From Flavobacterium inviolabile (lineage in GTDB: Bacteria; Bacteroidota; Bacteroidia; Flavobacteriales; Flavobacteriaceae), in assembly GCF_013389455.1 (NCBI RefSeq), contig NZ_CP058278.1, positions 1 through 64,000 of the forward strand: a stretch of DNA of 64,000 nucleotides, given 5' to 3'. Positions 1 to 8,485 of this stretch are shown piece by piece. The position numbers and the translations under genes were made by a program. The notes below the pieces were generated by a model. That model ran no database searches. It had not been told where the DNA came from and saw only the letters and a list, made by a program, of their open reading frames with translations. Within the stretch, counting starts at the first letter, position 1, and each line of letters begins with the position of its first letter.

Positions 1-1428
1 ATGAATAAAACTGCGCAATCGGTATGGGAAAACTGTCTGTCATTCATAAAAGACAATATTCAGGATCAAGCATATAAAACTTGGTTTGAACCTATCAAAG
101 CTGTTGAGCTTACTGATAACGCATTATATATTCAGGTACCTAGTAAGTTTTTTTACGAATGGCTGGAAGAACATTATGTAAAATTGCTCAAAGTTGCCTT
201 AACAAAAGAACTTGGAGCGAGCGCAAAGTTACTTTATAAAATTAAAATGGAAAACACTTATGGCAATAAACTACCGTTCACGGAGCAGCTGCCAAGTGTT
301 AGTCGTCCACCGGTAAAACCACAGGAAGTTGACGTACCGATTCAGAATAAAAATCCGGAGTTAAAAAATCCGTTTATCATACCGGGAATCCGCAATGTAA
401 AAATCGAATCCCAGTTAAATGCCAATTACAGTTTCGACAATTTCCTGGAAGGGGAATCCAACCGTTTGGCCCGTTCTGCCGGTATGGCTGTTGCCAACAA
501 ACCGGGCGGAACTTCTTTTAATCCGTTATTGCTTTTTGGCGGTGTCGGATTGGGAAAAACCCACCTGGCACATGCTATTGGTGTGGAGATCAAAGAGAAG
601 CATCCGGAGAAAACCGTACTGTATATTTCGGCAGAGGTTTTCACACAACAATATATCGATTCGGTTAAAAAGAATACCCGTAACGACTTCATTCACTTCT
701 ATCAGTTAATTGATGTACTGATCATTGATGACGTTCAGTTCCTTTCCGGAAAAGCCGGAACACAGGATGTATTCTTCCATATCTTTAATTATTTGCACCA
801 AAATGGAAAACAGGTTATCCTTACTTCCGACAAAGCACCTGTGGACATGCAGGATATTGAACAACGCTTACTTTCCCGTTTTAAATGGGGATTGTCTGCC
901 GAAATTCAACAGCCGGATTATGAAACCAGAACCGCTATCTTAAAAAATATTTTATACCGCGACGGCGTGGAAATGCCGGACGAGATTGTAGAATATGTAG
1001 CCAAGAACATCAAAACCAATGTCCGTGAACTGGAAGGCGCCATCATTTCATTGATCGCACAATCTTCTTTCAACAAACGGGAAGTAACTACCGAATTAGC
1101 CAAACAAGTCGTTGAGAAATTTGTTAAGAATGTAAAACGTGAAGTTTCTATTGATTATATTCAAAAAGTGGTTTCCGATTATTTCCAGTTGGACATCGAA
1201 ACTTTGCAATCCAAAACCAGAAAGCGTGACGTGGTTCAGGCAAGACAGCTGGCAATGTTTTTCGCTAAAAAATTCACAAAAGCTTCTTTAGCCAATATCG
1301 GATCACAAATTGGCGACAGGGATCACGCAACCGTTTTACACGCCTGTAAGACTGTTGACAATCTTGTTTCTACCGATAAGCAATTCAAAAAATACGTAGA
1401 CGATATCCACAAGAAGTTATCCTTATAA
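1..1428 (+). CDS. dnaA: chromosomal replication initiator protein DnaA
   Basis: Initiates chromosome replication by binding DnaA boxes at oriC and opening the duplex in an ATP-dependent way. The 475-aa protein has the full architecture: N-terminal DnaB-interaction domain (about 1-80), a variable linker rich in Pro and Asn, an AAA+ domain with Walker A GGVGLGKT (about 180-187) and Walker B VLIIDDVQF (about 239-247), and a C-terminal helix-turn-helix carrying the DnaA signature DHATVLHACKTV (about 441-452). The length is normal for the family. The ATG is the first base of the window, so its promoter and any upstream oriC are not visible. A phosphatase gene follows after 4 bp, suggesting one transcript. 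Identification is secure. Confidence 0.98.
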   Translation: MNKTAQSVWENCLSFIKDNIQDQAYKTWFEPIKAVELTDNALYIQVPSKFFYEWLEEHYVKLLKVALTKELGASAKLLYKIKMENTYGNKLPFTEQLPSVSRPPVKPQEVDVPIQNKNPELKNPFIIPGIRNVKIESQLNANYSFDNFLEGESNRLARSAGMAVANKPGGTSFNPLLLFGGVGLGKTHLAHAIGVEIKEKHPEKTVLYISAEVFTQQYIDSVKKNTRNDFIHFYQLIDVLIIDDVQFLSGKAGTQDVFFHIFNYLHQNGKQVILTSDKAPVDMQDIEQRLLSRFKWGLSAEIQQPDYETRTAILKNILYRDGVEMPDEIVEYVAKNIKTNVRELEGAIISLIAQSSFNKREVTTELAKQVVEKFVKNVKREVSIDYIQKVVSDYFQLDIETLQSKTRKRDVVQARQLAMFFAKKFTKASLANIGSQIGDRDHATVLHACKTVDNLVSTDKQFKKYVDDIHKKLSL

Positions 1429-1432
1429 CAGC

Positions 1433-1900
1433 ATGCCTATAAAGATTTTAATGGTTTGTCTGGGGAACATCTGCCGCTCCCCGCTGGCTGAGGGAATTTT
1501 AAAAAGTAAACTTCCCCGGGAATCTTTTTTTGTAGATTCTGCCGGAACCGGAGGATGGCATGCCGGAGAGCTTCCCGACAATCGTTCTATACTGACCGCA
1601 AAAAACAAAGGTATTGATATTACCGACCAGCGGGCCCGTCAATTTAAGTTATCCGATTTCCAAAACTTTGATTATATCTTCGCCATGGACAATTCCAACT
1701 TTAAAGACATTATCCGCCTGGCTCCTGACGACACTGCAAAATTAAAAGTCAAACTCATTTTAAATGAGCTTTATCCCGGTGAAAACATCGCCGTTCCCGA
1801 TCCTTATTATGGCGAACAAAACGGTTTCGAACAAGTTTACAATTTACTGAACGATGCCTGCGATATTATTGCCGACAAATTAAAAAACCAGCACTTATGA
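1433..1900 (+). CDS. low-molecular-weight protein-tyrosine phosphatase
   Basis: Cytoplasmic phosphatase of the LMW-PTP/arsenate-reductase fold, expected to hydrolyse phosphotyrosine. The P-loop CLGNICRS (C9 to S16) matches the CX5R(S/T) signature, with C9 as nucleophile and R15 binding phosphate. The general acid is D123 in VPDPYY near the C-terminus. The 155-aa length is typical. It starts 4 bp after dnaA and its stop overlaps the next start in an ATGA arrangement (1897-1900), so it is probably co-transcribed with both neighbours. The physiological substrate cannot be read from the sequence. Confidence 0.93.
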   Translation: MPIKILMVCLGNICRSPLAEGILKSKLPRESFFVDSAGTGGWHAGELPDNRSILTAKNKGIDITDQRARQFKLSDFQNFDYIFAMDNSNFKDIIRLAPDDTAKLKVKLILNELYPGENIAVPDPYYGEQNGFEQVYNLLNDACDIIADKLKNQHL

Positions 1901-2622
1901 AACCAACCGCTCTTTATGGCAAGTTATACCTGATACCAACAACTTTAGGAGAAATGAATCCCGAAGATGTATTACCGCAAACCATAAAAAGAAGCATTGA
2001 TTTCATTGATTACTATATCGTTGAAAACGAAAAAACCGCCCGCCGGTTTATCAAGAGCGTACATGCCGAAAAAAAACAGCCGGATTTAAAAATTTCCGTA
2101 CTGAACAAACACACCGAAGCTTCCGAGCACAATGCCTTTATACAACCGCTTTTAGAAGGTCAGAACATTGGTTTAATGAGTGAAGCCGGTTGTCCCGGTG
2201 TAGCCGATCCCGGTGCGGCCATTGTAAAAATCGCTCATGAAAAAGGCATTCAGGTTGTTCCTTTAGTAGGTCCATCATCTATTCTTTTAGCAATCATGGC
2301 TTCCGGAATGAACGGGCAGAGTTTTGCCTTTAACGGTTACCTTCCGATTGACAAATCGGAGAAAAAACAAGCCCTGAAAAATTTTGAAAAGCTGTCACAC
2401 GATAAGAACCAGTCGCAATTATTTATTGAAACACCTTATCGCAACAACAAGCTGATGGAAGATTTGTTACAGATTCTGCAGCCCAGCACACATCTTTGCA
2501 TTGCCTGCGATATTACCCTGCCTACAGAGTTTATCAAAACCAGAACGGTGAACGAGTGGAAAAAAAATAAGGTCGATTTACATAACCGACCTTGTATTTT
2601 TATTATTCATAAAATGAATTAA
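1897..2622 (+). CDS. SAM-dependent methyltransferase, tetrapyrrole-methylase/RsmI-like family
   Basis: A 241-aa protein of the TP_methylase fold that also contains RsmI (16S rRNA C1402 2'-O-methyltransferase). Visible family signatures are LYLIPTTLG at the N-terminus (about residues 9-17), the central SEAGCPGVADPG loop (compare SDAGTPLISDPG in RsmI), VPLVGPSSILLAIMASG in the SAM-binding region, and FIETPYR. The altered central loop and shorter C-terminus suggest an RsmI-like paralogue of the type common in Bacteroidota, so I do not assign rsmI. Its ATG overlaps the stop of the phosphatase gene, implying translational coupling. It converges on and overlaps by 4 bp the minus-strand gene at 2619. 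Confidence 0.85.
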   Translation: MKPTALYGKLYLIPTTLGEMNPEDVLPQTIKRSIDFIDYYIVENEKTARRFIKSVHAEKKQPDLKISVLNKHTEASEHNAFIQPLLEGQNIGLMSEAGCPGVADPGAAIVKIAHEKGIQVVPLVGPSSILLAIMASGMNGQSFAFNGYLPIDKSEKKQALKNFEKLSHDKNQSQLFIETPYRNNKLMEDLLQILQPSTHLCIACDITLPTEFIKTRTVNEWKKNKVDLHNRPCIFIIHKMN

Positions 2623-3260
2623 TTCATCTTTACTTTTGCATCCGGATTGGCTACAATATTAGATGTATCGTATCCTCCAAATCGTTTCATATAACTTCGC
2701 AGTGAAGTTCCGAAACCGTCTGTAAATCCGTTTGCACCATTACTTCTCAAAAAGCTTTTTACAGATCCTGCACCACCCAAGTGTGCCGCAGCCAGAATTC
2801 CTGATTCTGTAATTTTCACGCCTCTGATCACTTTACCTTCGTAACGGTCAATCTCTTTTCGTAACTCCCATTTATTACGGGCCAGAAGCGCTTTAAAAGC
2901 TTTCTCCTGCATTTTAGGGTTTTTCAGAAACTCAGCAGCATTATAAATTCCAACCGTTCTCAGGGTGCTTTTCCCGAACTGGTATTTCCCCATATAACCA
3001 AAAGGGTTAACCAGGTCATATAGTCCTAATGACTCTTTCACAGCAATTGCCTGCTTGAAGCCTACATAAGATTTACCGGTAAAAGGGAAATTGAAAAATA
3101 CTTTGCTTGTTTCTTCCTCTGTGGGAACTAAATACGTGATCACTTCATCATCCTCTACATGAAATCCTTCTAATTTTTCTACCTCGAAAGCTTTAAAACC
3201 AGAACTGATTAAGGTGATTAGGAGTATCAATCCTAAAAAGTAAGTCCATCTTTTTATCAT
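2619..3260 (-). CDS. secreted or anchored lysozyme-like (transglycosylase-type) protein
   Basis: A 213-aa protein with one N-terminal hydrophobic segment (signal peptide or membrane anchor, about residues 5-24), then a lysozyme-like region. The run AVKESLGLYDLVNPFGYMGK then YQFG resembles the catalytic neighbourhood of small transglycosylases: a Glu in KESLG, then GYMGKYQFG, then a helical part with ILAAAHLGGAGSV. It therefore probably acts on or binds peptidoglycan in the periplasm. The chosen start (MIKRWTYF) puts a Lys/Arg segment before the hydrophobic stretch; an upstream in-frame ATG at 3293 would add 11 polar residues. A -7 box lies at 3308-3315. Catalytic activity is inference. Confidence 0.7.
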   Translation of the reverse strand: MIKRWTYFLGLILLITLISSGFKAFEVEKLEGFHVEDDEVITYLVPTEEETSKVFFNFPFTGKSYVGFKQAIAVKESLGLYDLVNPFGYMGKYQFGKSTLRTVGIYNAAEFLKNPKMQEKAFKALLARNKWELRKEIDRYEGKVIRGVKITESGILAAAHLGGAGSVKSFLRSNGANGFTDGFGTSLRSYMKRFGGYDTSNIVANPDAKVKMN

Positions 3261-3307
3261 ACATTTTGATTTCTCAAGCGCTGTCACCGACATGAAATTT
3301 CCGTTTG

Positions 3308-3315
3308 CAAATATA
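3308..3315 (-). promoter_or_regulatory. Bacteroidetes -7 promoter box (TATATTTG)
   Basis: On the minus strand this reads TATATTTG followed by CA, matching the TAnnTTTG(CA) -7 consensus of Flavobacterium. It would start transcription near 3300 and give about 40 nt of leader to the preferred start at 3260. No clear TTG -33 box is present at the expected distance. Confidence 0.5.
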
Positions 3316-3357
3316 AGACAAAAATTATAAACCTGAAAATCAGCATGTTAAACTTTT

Positions 3358-4267
3358 CTAAAAATAGAACCAATGCCCGCGGAGCCTACTGAAGTCGCTG
3401 AGTTCCAAAGCGGGAGCGGGAATTTTTACGGTGTTTAAAATCGAGAAAACTGTTTTCAAAACCGGAGATTTTGTTTTAATTTTTTTAAAATCTATATCCA
3501 GACTAAATAAGATTTGGCGATACCGCCGGCTTTCAGAAGCAAATTCGGGCGGTAAGGTTTCCGCTCTTCCGGACAGCATTCCTTCGGCACTATAGCCCAC
3601 TGCAAAGCTGAGCCATTCCGGCAGCATTTCCGTTTTGGTAAAGGCCTGTATATTTGCCGAAAGCCAGTACGTCTGTCCGTTATAATCCTTTAGCAGCTGT
3701 TCTTTTAAATCTTTCCCCAAAACATCCGGCCGCATCGCGGCATAACGGGTGGTATGAAATGAAAATTTCGGTGTGATGCGCTGTTCTTTCCACAGCAGTT
3801 CCTGCGACACATACAACAGAGTTCCGGAAGCATTAGCCACCACATCGCCCCAGGATGCTCCCCATTCCTGAGAAAATCCATCAAAGGTTTCCACTGCCGT
3901 TAAAAAGGCAAAGCCTAAAGTGGAACCATATACTAACTGTTCTTTTTTTGTCGGCACCACTCCATTCCAGCAACTCCGCTCCCATCCGTCCCATGTGGTA
4001 AGCAGTATAAACATGTCCCGCCTTATCCATCTGCATCCAGTCGCTGTTGTCGTTTTTAAAGTGAAAACCACTGCGCGGGTAATCTTTATACCACAATTGG
4101 TTCAAACCGATTAAAGCACCACCCAAAACAGTTCCTTCGGAGGCATACACCAGCGTTCTTCTTTGTTTGTTGAGCGTATCGGAAGGAATCAAAAAGGACT
4201 GCGCCTGTACAGAACCGAAAAACAACAGCAGTAAAAGACAAACCGTTGCATTCCATCCGGACATCAT
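3358..4267 (-). pseudogene. DUF2279 (YfiM-type) periplasmic protein, frameshifted in a homopolymer
   Basis: Two overlapping reading frames together make one DUF2279 protein. The upstream frame gives a signal peptide (MMSGWNATVC onward, cleaved after VQAQ), then MDKAGHVYTAYHMGRMGAEL and EWSGADKK. The downstream frame continues with EQLVYGSTLGFAFL, ETFDGFSQEWGASWGDVVAN and the C-terminal half. The switch is at a run of seven T on the plus strand (3943-3949; A7 on the coding strand): six A would give one continuous frame of about 300 codons. Both halves keep family motifs, so this is either a recent mutation, a sequencing or assembly error, or slippage on the A-run. It follows mltG within the dapF-GNAT-mltG operon. 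The function of DUF2279 is not established. Confidence 0.8.
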
Positions 4268-4363
4268 TTTCCCTAAAACAAAACTTCCCGATAAATACCG
4301 GGAAGCCGTCAAAATTTCTTTTGATTTGTATGTTGTACTATTTTGCAGGTTGCTTTTCAAAAA

Positions 4364-5404
4364 TTAACGATTGATGCCCTGTTTGGCAAGCCATTCCACA
4401 TATTTCTTTTTGTTCACACCATGCTGCGCCAAAGTTGCCGCAAATTCATGGTATCCGAATTTTTCAACACTTGCACAGAAATAGATATAATCGTGTTTTT
4501 CGGCATTTAAAACCGCATCGATAGCGTTAATATCCGGCATCGCGATTGGTCCCGGCGGCAATCCTGTATGAATATAGGTATTATAAGGAGAGTTAATTTT
4601 CAGGTCTTCATACAGTACGCGTTTGATCACTCTGTCGAAATCACCGCTTTCTCTTTTTACTGCATAAATAACCGTTGGATCTGCCTGAAGCGGCATGTCT
4701 ACTTTTAAACGGTTCAGATAAACACCGGCAACCCTTGGTCTTTCGTCCACTTTTGCTGTTTCTTTATGTACAATAGCAGCTAATGCAGACACTTCCAATG
4801 GCGTTAAGTCCAATGCTTTTGCTTTTGCCAGGCGGTCTTCATTCCAGAATTTACGGTATTCCTTGATCATTTTATCGCGCACCTTGATTCCTGTGGTATT
4901 CCAGTAAAATTCATAGGTGTTCGGGATAAACATACTCAAAACATTATCTTCTGTAAAACCGTTTTCTGCCATAAACGTAGAATCGGTAAAGGTTTTCATC
5001 AAAGTAATGCTGTCCGGTTCAATCTGAGACGATAATCGCTGCACTAATTTCCCCAGGGATTCCTGATTGTTAAAAGCCATTTTCACCGGTACATTTTTGC
5101 GTAAAGCTCTTACGATATCAAAGCTGCTCATTCCGTTTGTTAAAAGGAATTTTCCGGATACCACATTCTGATCGTACCCTCTTTTGGAAGCGACAAAATC
5201 AAAATATTCCATATTGTTTACGTAAGGCTCCAATATTTTCTGCACTTGCGGATAGGTCGCATCGGTGGGTACATATACAAAGGTTTCATTTTCCGAAAAT
5301 TTAGTATTGGCAGAAAACACTTTATTATACAGTATATAACCATAAATCAAAGCGATAAATAGCAATACCACCGAAAAGATGCTGATAATTTTCTTTACTT
5401 TCAA
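4364..5404 (-). CDS. mltG: endolytic murein transglycosylase MltG (YceG family)
   Basis: Cuts nascent glycan strands at the inner membrane and is thought to end glycan polymerisation. The 346-aa protein has a short cytoplasmic N-terminus, one transmembrane helix (about residues 8-27), and the YceG domain. The catalytic Glu is E215 in AAIVHKETAK. The C-terminal signature includes NSPYNTYIHTGLPPGPI, the asparagine/glycine-rich motif conserved in MltG, and the family-typical YIYFCAS. Only 13 bp separate it from the upstream GNAT gene, so it belongs to the dapF operon, a sensible grouping since DapF makes the meso-diaminopimelate found in peptidoglycan. Confidence 0.94.
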   Translation of the reverse strand: MKVKKIISIFSVVLLFIALIYGYILYNKVFSANTKFSENETFVYVPTDATYPQVQKILEPYVNNMEYFDFVASKRGYDQNVVSGKFLLTNGMSSFDIVRALRKNVPVKMAFNNQESLGKLVQRLSSQIEPDSITLMKTFTDSTFMAENGFTEDNVLSMFIPNTYEFYWNTTGIKVRDKMIKEYRKFWNEDRLAKAKALDLTPLEVSALAAIVHKETAKVDERPRVAGVYLNRLKVDMPLQADPTVIYAVKRESGDFDRVIKRVLYEDLKINSPYNTYIHTGLPPGPIAMPDINAIDAVLNAEKHDYIYFCASVEKFGYHEFAATLAQHGVNKKKYVEWLAKQGINR

Positions 5405-5417
5405 AATAAAAATACGA

Positions 5418-5948
5418 TTAAGATTGATGAATTAATTGATAAACTCCTTCATCGGTAAACCGGTTTTGGGTGCGAACCCAATCCTTCTTCACCCCGATGC
5501 ATTGGAAGCCAAAAGTAGTAAAAAGCTGAATACTCGCTACATTTTCTTGACTAATATTTGCATACAATTGATGTAATTGCAATTGCTCAAATGCAAACGC
5601 AATCAGTAAGCGTAACGCCTCTTTTCCAACACCTTTACTCCGGTCTTCCGTGTTTTTTATAACGATCCCGATTCCGGCTCTCCGATTTTTCGGATCAAAA
5701 TCAAACAAATCGATCAGGCCTATTGCTTTAAAATCATCGTTTTTACAAATCGCCAGCCGCAATTGTTTGGCTTCATAGATATCCTGCTGTGCATTTTCAA
5801 GATACTGCCGTATTAAAAAGCGGCTATATGGGGTTTGCGTATTGCTTACTTCCCAAATCGCTTCGTCATTTTCGACAGCATACACAAATTCAAGATCTTC
5901 GGGTTCCAAAGCTCTCAGATAAATTTTATCTCCTTTTAGTGTTACCAA
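5418..5948 (-). CDS. GNAT-family N-acetyltransferase (RimJ/SpeG-like)
   Basis: A 176-aa single-domain acetyltransferase using acetyl-CoA. It starts with the typical LKGDKIYLRALEPEDLEFVY of the RimJ/RimL/SpeG-like branch. The acetyl-CoA loop is in NTEDRSKGVGKEALRLLI (about residues 97-114), and the C-terminal ANISQENVASIQLFTTFGF is the conserved beta-strand/alpha-helix pair of GNATs. The substrate (protein N-terminus, polyamine or other) cannot be told. It sits between dapF (19 bp upstream) and mltG (13 bp downstream) and is probably co-transcribed with them. Confidence 0.88.
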   Translation of the reverse strand: MVTLKGDKIYLRALEPEDLEFVYAVENDEAIWEVSNTQTPYSRFLIRQYLENAQQDIYEAKQLRLAICKNDDFKAIGLIDLFDFDPKNRRAGIGIVIKNTEDRSKGVGKEALRLLIAFAFEQLQLHQLYANISQENVASIQLFTTFGFQCIGVKKDWVRTQNRFTDEGVYQLIHQS

Positions 5949-5967
5949 CTGTTATTGCCTTAAAGTC

Positions 5968-6753
5968 TTATGAAAAATCGATTTCTCCTTTAAAAACCCG
6001 GGTAGCCGGGCCTTTTAGAAAAACCTGGGTAAAAAAGCCGTTTTTTTCCTGAAAGCTCACTTCCAGTTTTCCGCCTTCTACTTCCAGTTCAATCACAGAA
6101 CCGGTTGTTTTTCCGGTTGCTTTCATGGCGATTGCCACAGCCGTTACTCCGGTTCCGCAGGAAAGCGTTTCATCTTCCACCCCTCTTTCGTAGGTGCGCA
6201 CTGAAAATTTGTCCGTTCCCGTTTGGGCTACAAAGTTCACATTACTCCCCGTTTTTCCGTACAAATCGCTGTACCGGATCCGGGCACCTTCGTTTCTAAC
6301 ATCAAAGATCTTCAAATCGTCCACCAATTCCACGTGATGCGGCGAACCGGTATTTAAGAATACATGGTTTTCATGCTGCTCCACCGTATCCACATCTTTC
6401 ATTTGCAGCGACACGATACCATTAGCCGCGATAGTTGCATGATGCAAACCGTCTGTCGCTATAAAAGTGGTCTGATCGTTAATAAGGTTCAGTTCTTTTG
6501 CAAAAGCCACGATACAGCGGCCTCCGTTTCCACACATGGAACTTTCGTTTCCGTCTGAGTTATAATACACCATACGAAAATCTGTCGATTCGTCATTTTC
6601 CAGCAGTATCAATCCGTCGGCACCTATGCCAAATCTTCTGTCGCACAGATATGCTACCAGTTTGGTATCATTTTTGGGAAATGTCAACTGACGGTTATCG
6701 ATCATAACGAAGTCATTACCCGTTCCCTGATATTTATAAAAAGTTACTTTCAT
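5968..6753 (-). CDS. dapF: diaminopimelate epimerase
   Basis: Converts LL- to meso-diaminopimelate for lysine and peptidoglycan synthesis in the cytoplasm. The two-cysteine acid/base pair is intact: C74 in SMCGNGGRC and C199 in LSCGTGVTA. Other signatures are YQGTGNDFVMIDN near the N-terminus and GIGADGLILL. The 261-aa length fits the family. It is the first gene of a minus-strand run (dapF, GNAT, mltG, DUF2279). Upstream lies a -7 box at 6839-6846 and a leader of roughly 80 nt containing small inverted repeats. Confidence 0.96.
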   Translation of the reverse strand: MKVTFYKYQGTGNDFVMIDNRQLTFPKNDTKLVAYLCDRRFGIGADGLILLENDESTDFRMVYYNSDGNESSMCGNGGRCIVAFAKELNLINDQTTFIATDGLHHATIAANGIVSLQMKDVDTVEQHENHVFLNTGSPHHVELVDDLKIFDVRNEGARIRYSDLYGKTGSNVNFVAQTGTDKFSVRTYERGVEDETLSCGTGVTAVAIAMKATGKTTGSVIELEVEGGKLEVSFQEKNGFFTQVFLKGPATRVFKGEIDFS

Positions 6754-6952
6754 TTAGTATTCGAATATTAAATAAGGCTTTTGTGTAGTTGCTACAACGT
6801 TGCTTTTTTGCTTTTATTACCACTAAGGTAGTGATTCACAAAAGTACAAATATTAATGACACGTTAAAGATTGTTAAACGGGCGTTAAACCCTTTTTTTG
6901 AATTCCTGAAGTTTATAATTTTACTGTTAAATAATTAAACATACCAGCGAAT
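6754..6952. promoter_or_regulatory. divergent promoter region between dapF and the HtrA gene
   Basis: A 199-bp intergenic stretch feeding two divergent genes. On the minus strand a -7 box TACTTTTG lies at 6839-6846, about 85 bp before the dapF ATG. Its leader includes the inverted repeat CACTA-agg-TAGTG (about 6821-6833) and a second pair GTAG-ttg-CTAC (about 6786-6796). The plus strand has only a weak candidate, TAATTTTA at 6916-6923, before the protease gene. No other gene is visible here. Confidence 0.45.
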
Positions 6953-8347
6953 ATGAAAAGATTATCAAGCTTATTATTAGTTTCACTGTTAAGCGGAGCT
7001 ATTACTCTGGGAGCTTACAAAGTTTTATTTGACCGCAATTCTCCCAATGATTCCAGACTTTCTATCGCATCAGACAATTACACCAGAAATGTAAGTTTAG
7101 GAGCTGAGAACATGGATTTTACAGCTGCTGCCGAGAATGCGGTACACACTGTTGTTCACGTTAAAAACGTTTCGGTTTCCAAAATACCGTCGAGCCCGTT
7201 AATGGAGTTCTTTTACGGTTACAGAGGTGACCAGCAGCAAACGCAAATCGGTACCGGTTCCGGTGTTATTATTACGGAAGACGGTTATATCGTAACGAAC
7301 AATCACGTGATCCAGAATGCTACCGAACTGGAAGTTACCTTAAATAATAATAAGACGTATAAAGCCAGATTAATCGGTACCGACAGTAAAATGGATATCG
7401 CTTTACTGAAAGTAGATGCCGATGAAAAGCTGCCGTATGCCACATTTGGAAATTCCGACAATCTTAAGGTAGGCGAATGGGTTCTGGCTGTTGGTAATCC
7501 GTATAACCTTACTTCAACAGTAACTGCCGGAATTGTTTCGGCCAAAGCCAGAAATCTTTCCAACAACGGCATTCAGTCGTTTATACAAACCGATGCTGCC
7601 GTTAATCCCGGAAACAGCGGCGGTGCGTTAGTGAATACCCGTGGTGAGCTGATCGGGATCAACACGATGATCTCTTCGGTAACCGGTTCGTATGTGGGGT
7701 ATTCTTTTGCCGTGCCGTCCAACATTACCCGTAAAATCATTGAAGATTTAATGGAATACGGAAATGTACAACGCGGTGTACTGGGTGTTGAAGGAACCGA
7801 TTTGAACAGTGCCGCTTCAAAAGAATTTGGCGTGAAACTGACACAGGGCTTTTACATCACCAATGTTTCTAAAAAATCCGGTGCGGAAAAATCCGGATTA
7901 CGCAAAGGCGATATTATCGTTAAACTGGACAATCAGAATATCAATTCGTATGCAGATCTCTCCTCATATATCAACACCAAACGTCCGAATGATGTGGTGA
8001 TTGCCGGCATTATCCGCGATGGCGACCGCAGGGATGTAAAAATCGAGCTTACCAAAAGAGAGCTGCTGAATTATGAGTTTAACGGACTGGAGCTTGAAGA
8101 CATTGGCGCTGCCGAAAAGAAAATGTTCAACATTAATTACGGGGTAAAAATAAAAGATGTAACCAGCGGCAATCTTCTGAAATATGCAAACGATTTAAAA
8201 GGCAGCATTATCTTAAATGTTGACGGTGCAAAAGCCACCGACATTGAAACGGTGTCCCGCGCTTTAGCCCGAAAAGGAGAAGATCAATCGGTTCGCTTAG
8301 AAATAATTACCAAAAAAGGAGTGCTTGTACAAGTCATCACCCAATAA
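6953..8347 (+). CDS. Do/DegP (HtrA)-family periplasmic serine protease
   Basis: Envelope-stress protease/chaperone. The 464-aa protein has an N-terminal signal or anchor helix (about residues 4-22), then a trypsin-like domain with a complete catalytic triad: H118 in TNNHVI, D148 in MDIALLKV and S222 in NPGNSGGAL. A first PDZ domain follows (about 265-360; GVLGVEG through KRPND), and a second, weaker PDZ-like domain ends the protein (about 375-464). The layout matches the DegP/DegQ/MucD group. It is a single-gene unit with its own terminator at 8365-8390. Confidence 0.93.
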   Translation: MKRLSSLLLVSLLSGAITLGAYKVLFDRNSPNDSRLSIASDNYTRNVSLGAENMDFTAAAENAVHTVVHVKNVSVSKIPSSPLMEFFYGYRGDQQQTQIGTGSGVIITEDGYIVTNNHVIQNATELEVTLNNNKTYKARLIGTDSKMDIALLKVDADEKLPYATFGNSDNLKVGEWVLAVGNPYNLTSTVTAGIVSAKARNLSNNGIQSFIQTDAAVNPGNSGGALVNTRGELIGINTMISSVTGSYVGYSFAVPSNITRKIIEDLMEYGNVQRGVLGVEGTDLNSAASKEFGVKLTQGFYITNVSKKSGAEKSGLRKGDIIVKLDNQNINSYADLSSYINTKRPNDVVIAGIIRDGDRRDVKIELTKRELLNYEFNGLELEDIGAAEKKMFNINYGVKIKDVTSGNLLKYANDLKGSIILNVDGAKATDIETVSRALARKGEDQSVRLEIITKKGVLVQVITQ

Positions 8348-8364
8348 AACGGAACCACAAAAAC

Positions 8365-8390
8365 AAACCCGGCTTTTTAGTCGGGTTTTT
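8365..8390 (+). terminator. rho-independent terminator after the HtrA gene
   Basis: AAACCCG pairs with CGGGTTT across a 10-nt loop and is followed by a T-run. It lies 17 bp after the protease stop codon. Confidence 0.8.
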
Positions 8391-8437
8391 AATTTTAAAA
8401 AACTTGTTTTTTCTAAAATAAATTCAGTAAAAATCAA

Positions 8438-8445
8438 TACTTTTG
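8438..8445 (+). promoter_or_regulatory. -7 promoter box (TACTTTTG) of gap
   Basis: TACTTTTG followed by CA matches TAnnTTTG(CA) and lies 40 bp before the gap start codon, leaving a leader of about 35 nt. The same octamer with the same CA extension occurs before prfC. Confidence 0.55.
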
Positions 8446-8485
8446 CACCAATTTTACTAACAACACAATCTAACTTATTTACTTC

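Noticed and set aside
1400..1432. Possible DnaA box (TTATCCTTA) at the end of dnaA
   Set aside because: It is a single imperfect match inside the coding end and there is no cluster or AT-rich unwinding element next to it.
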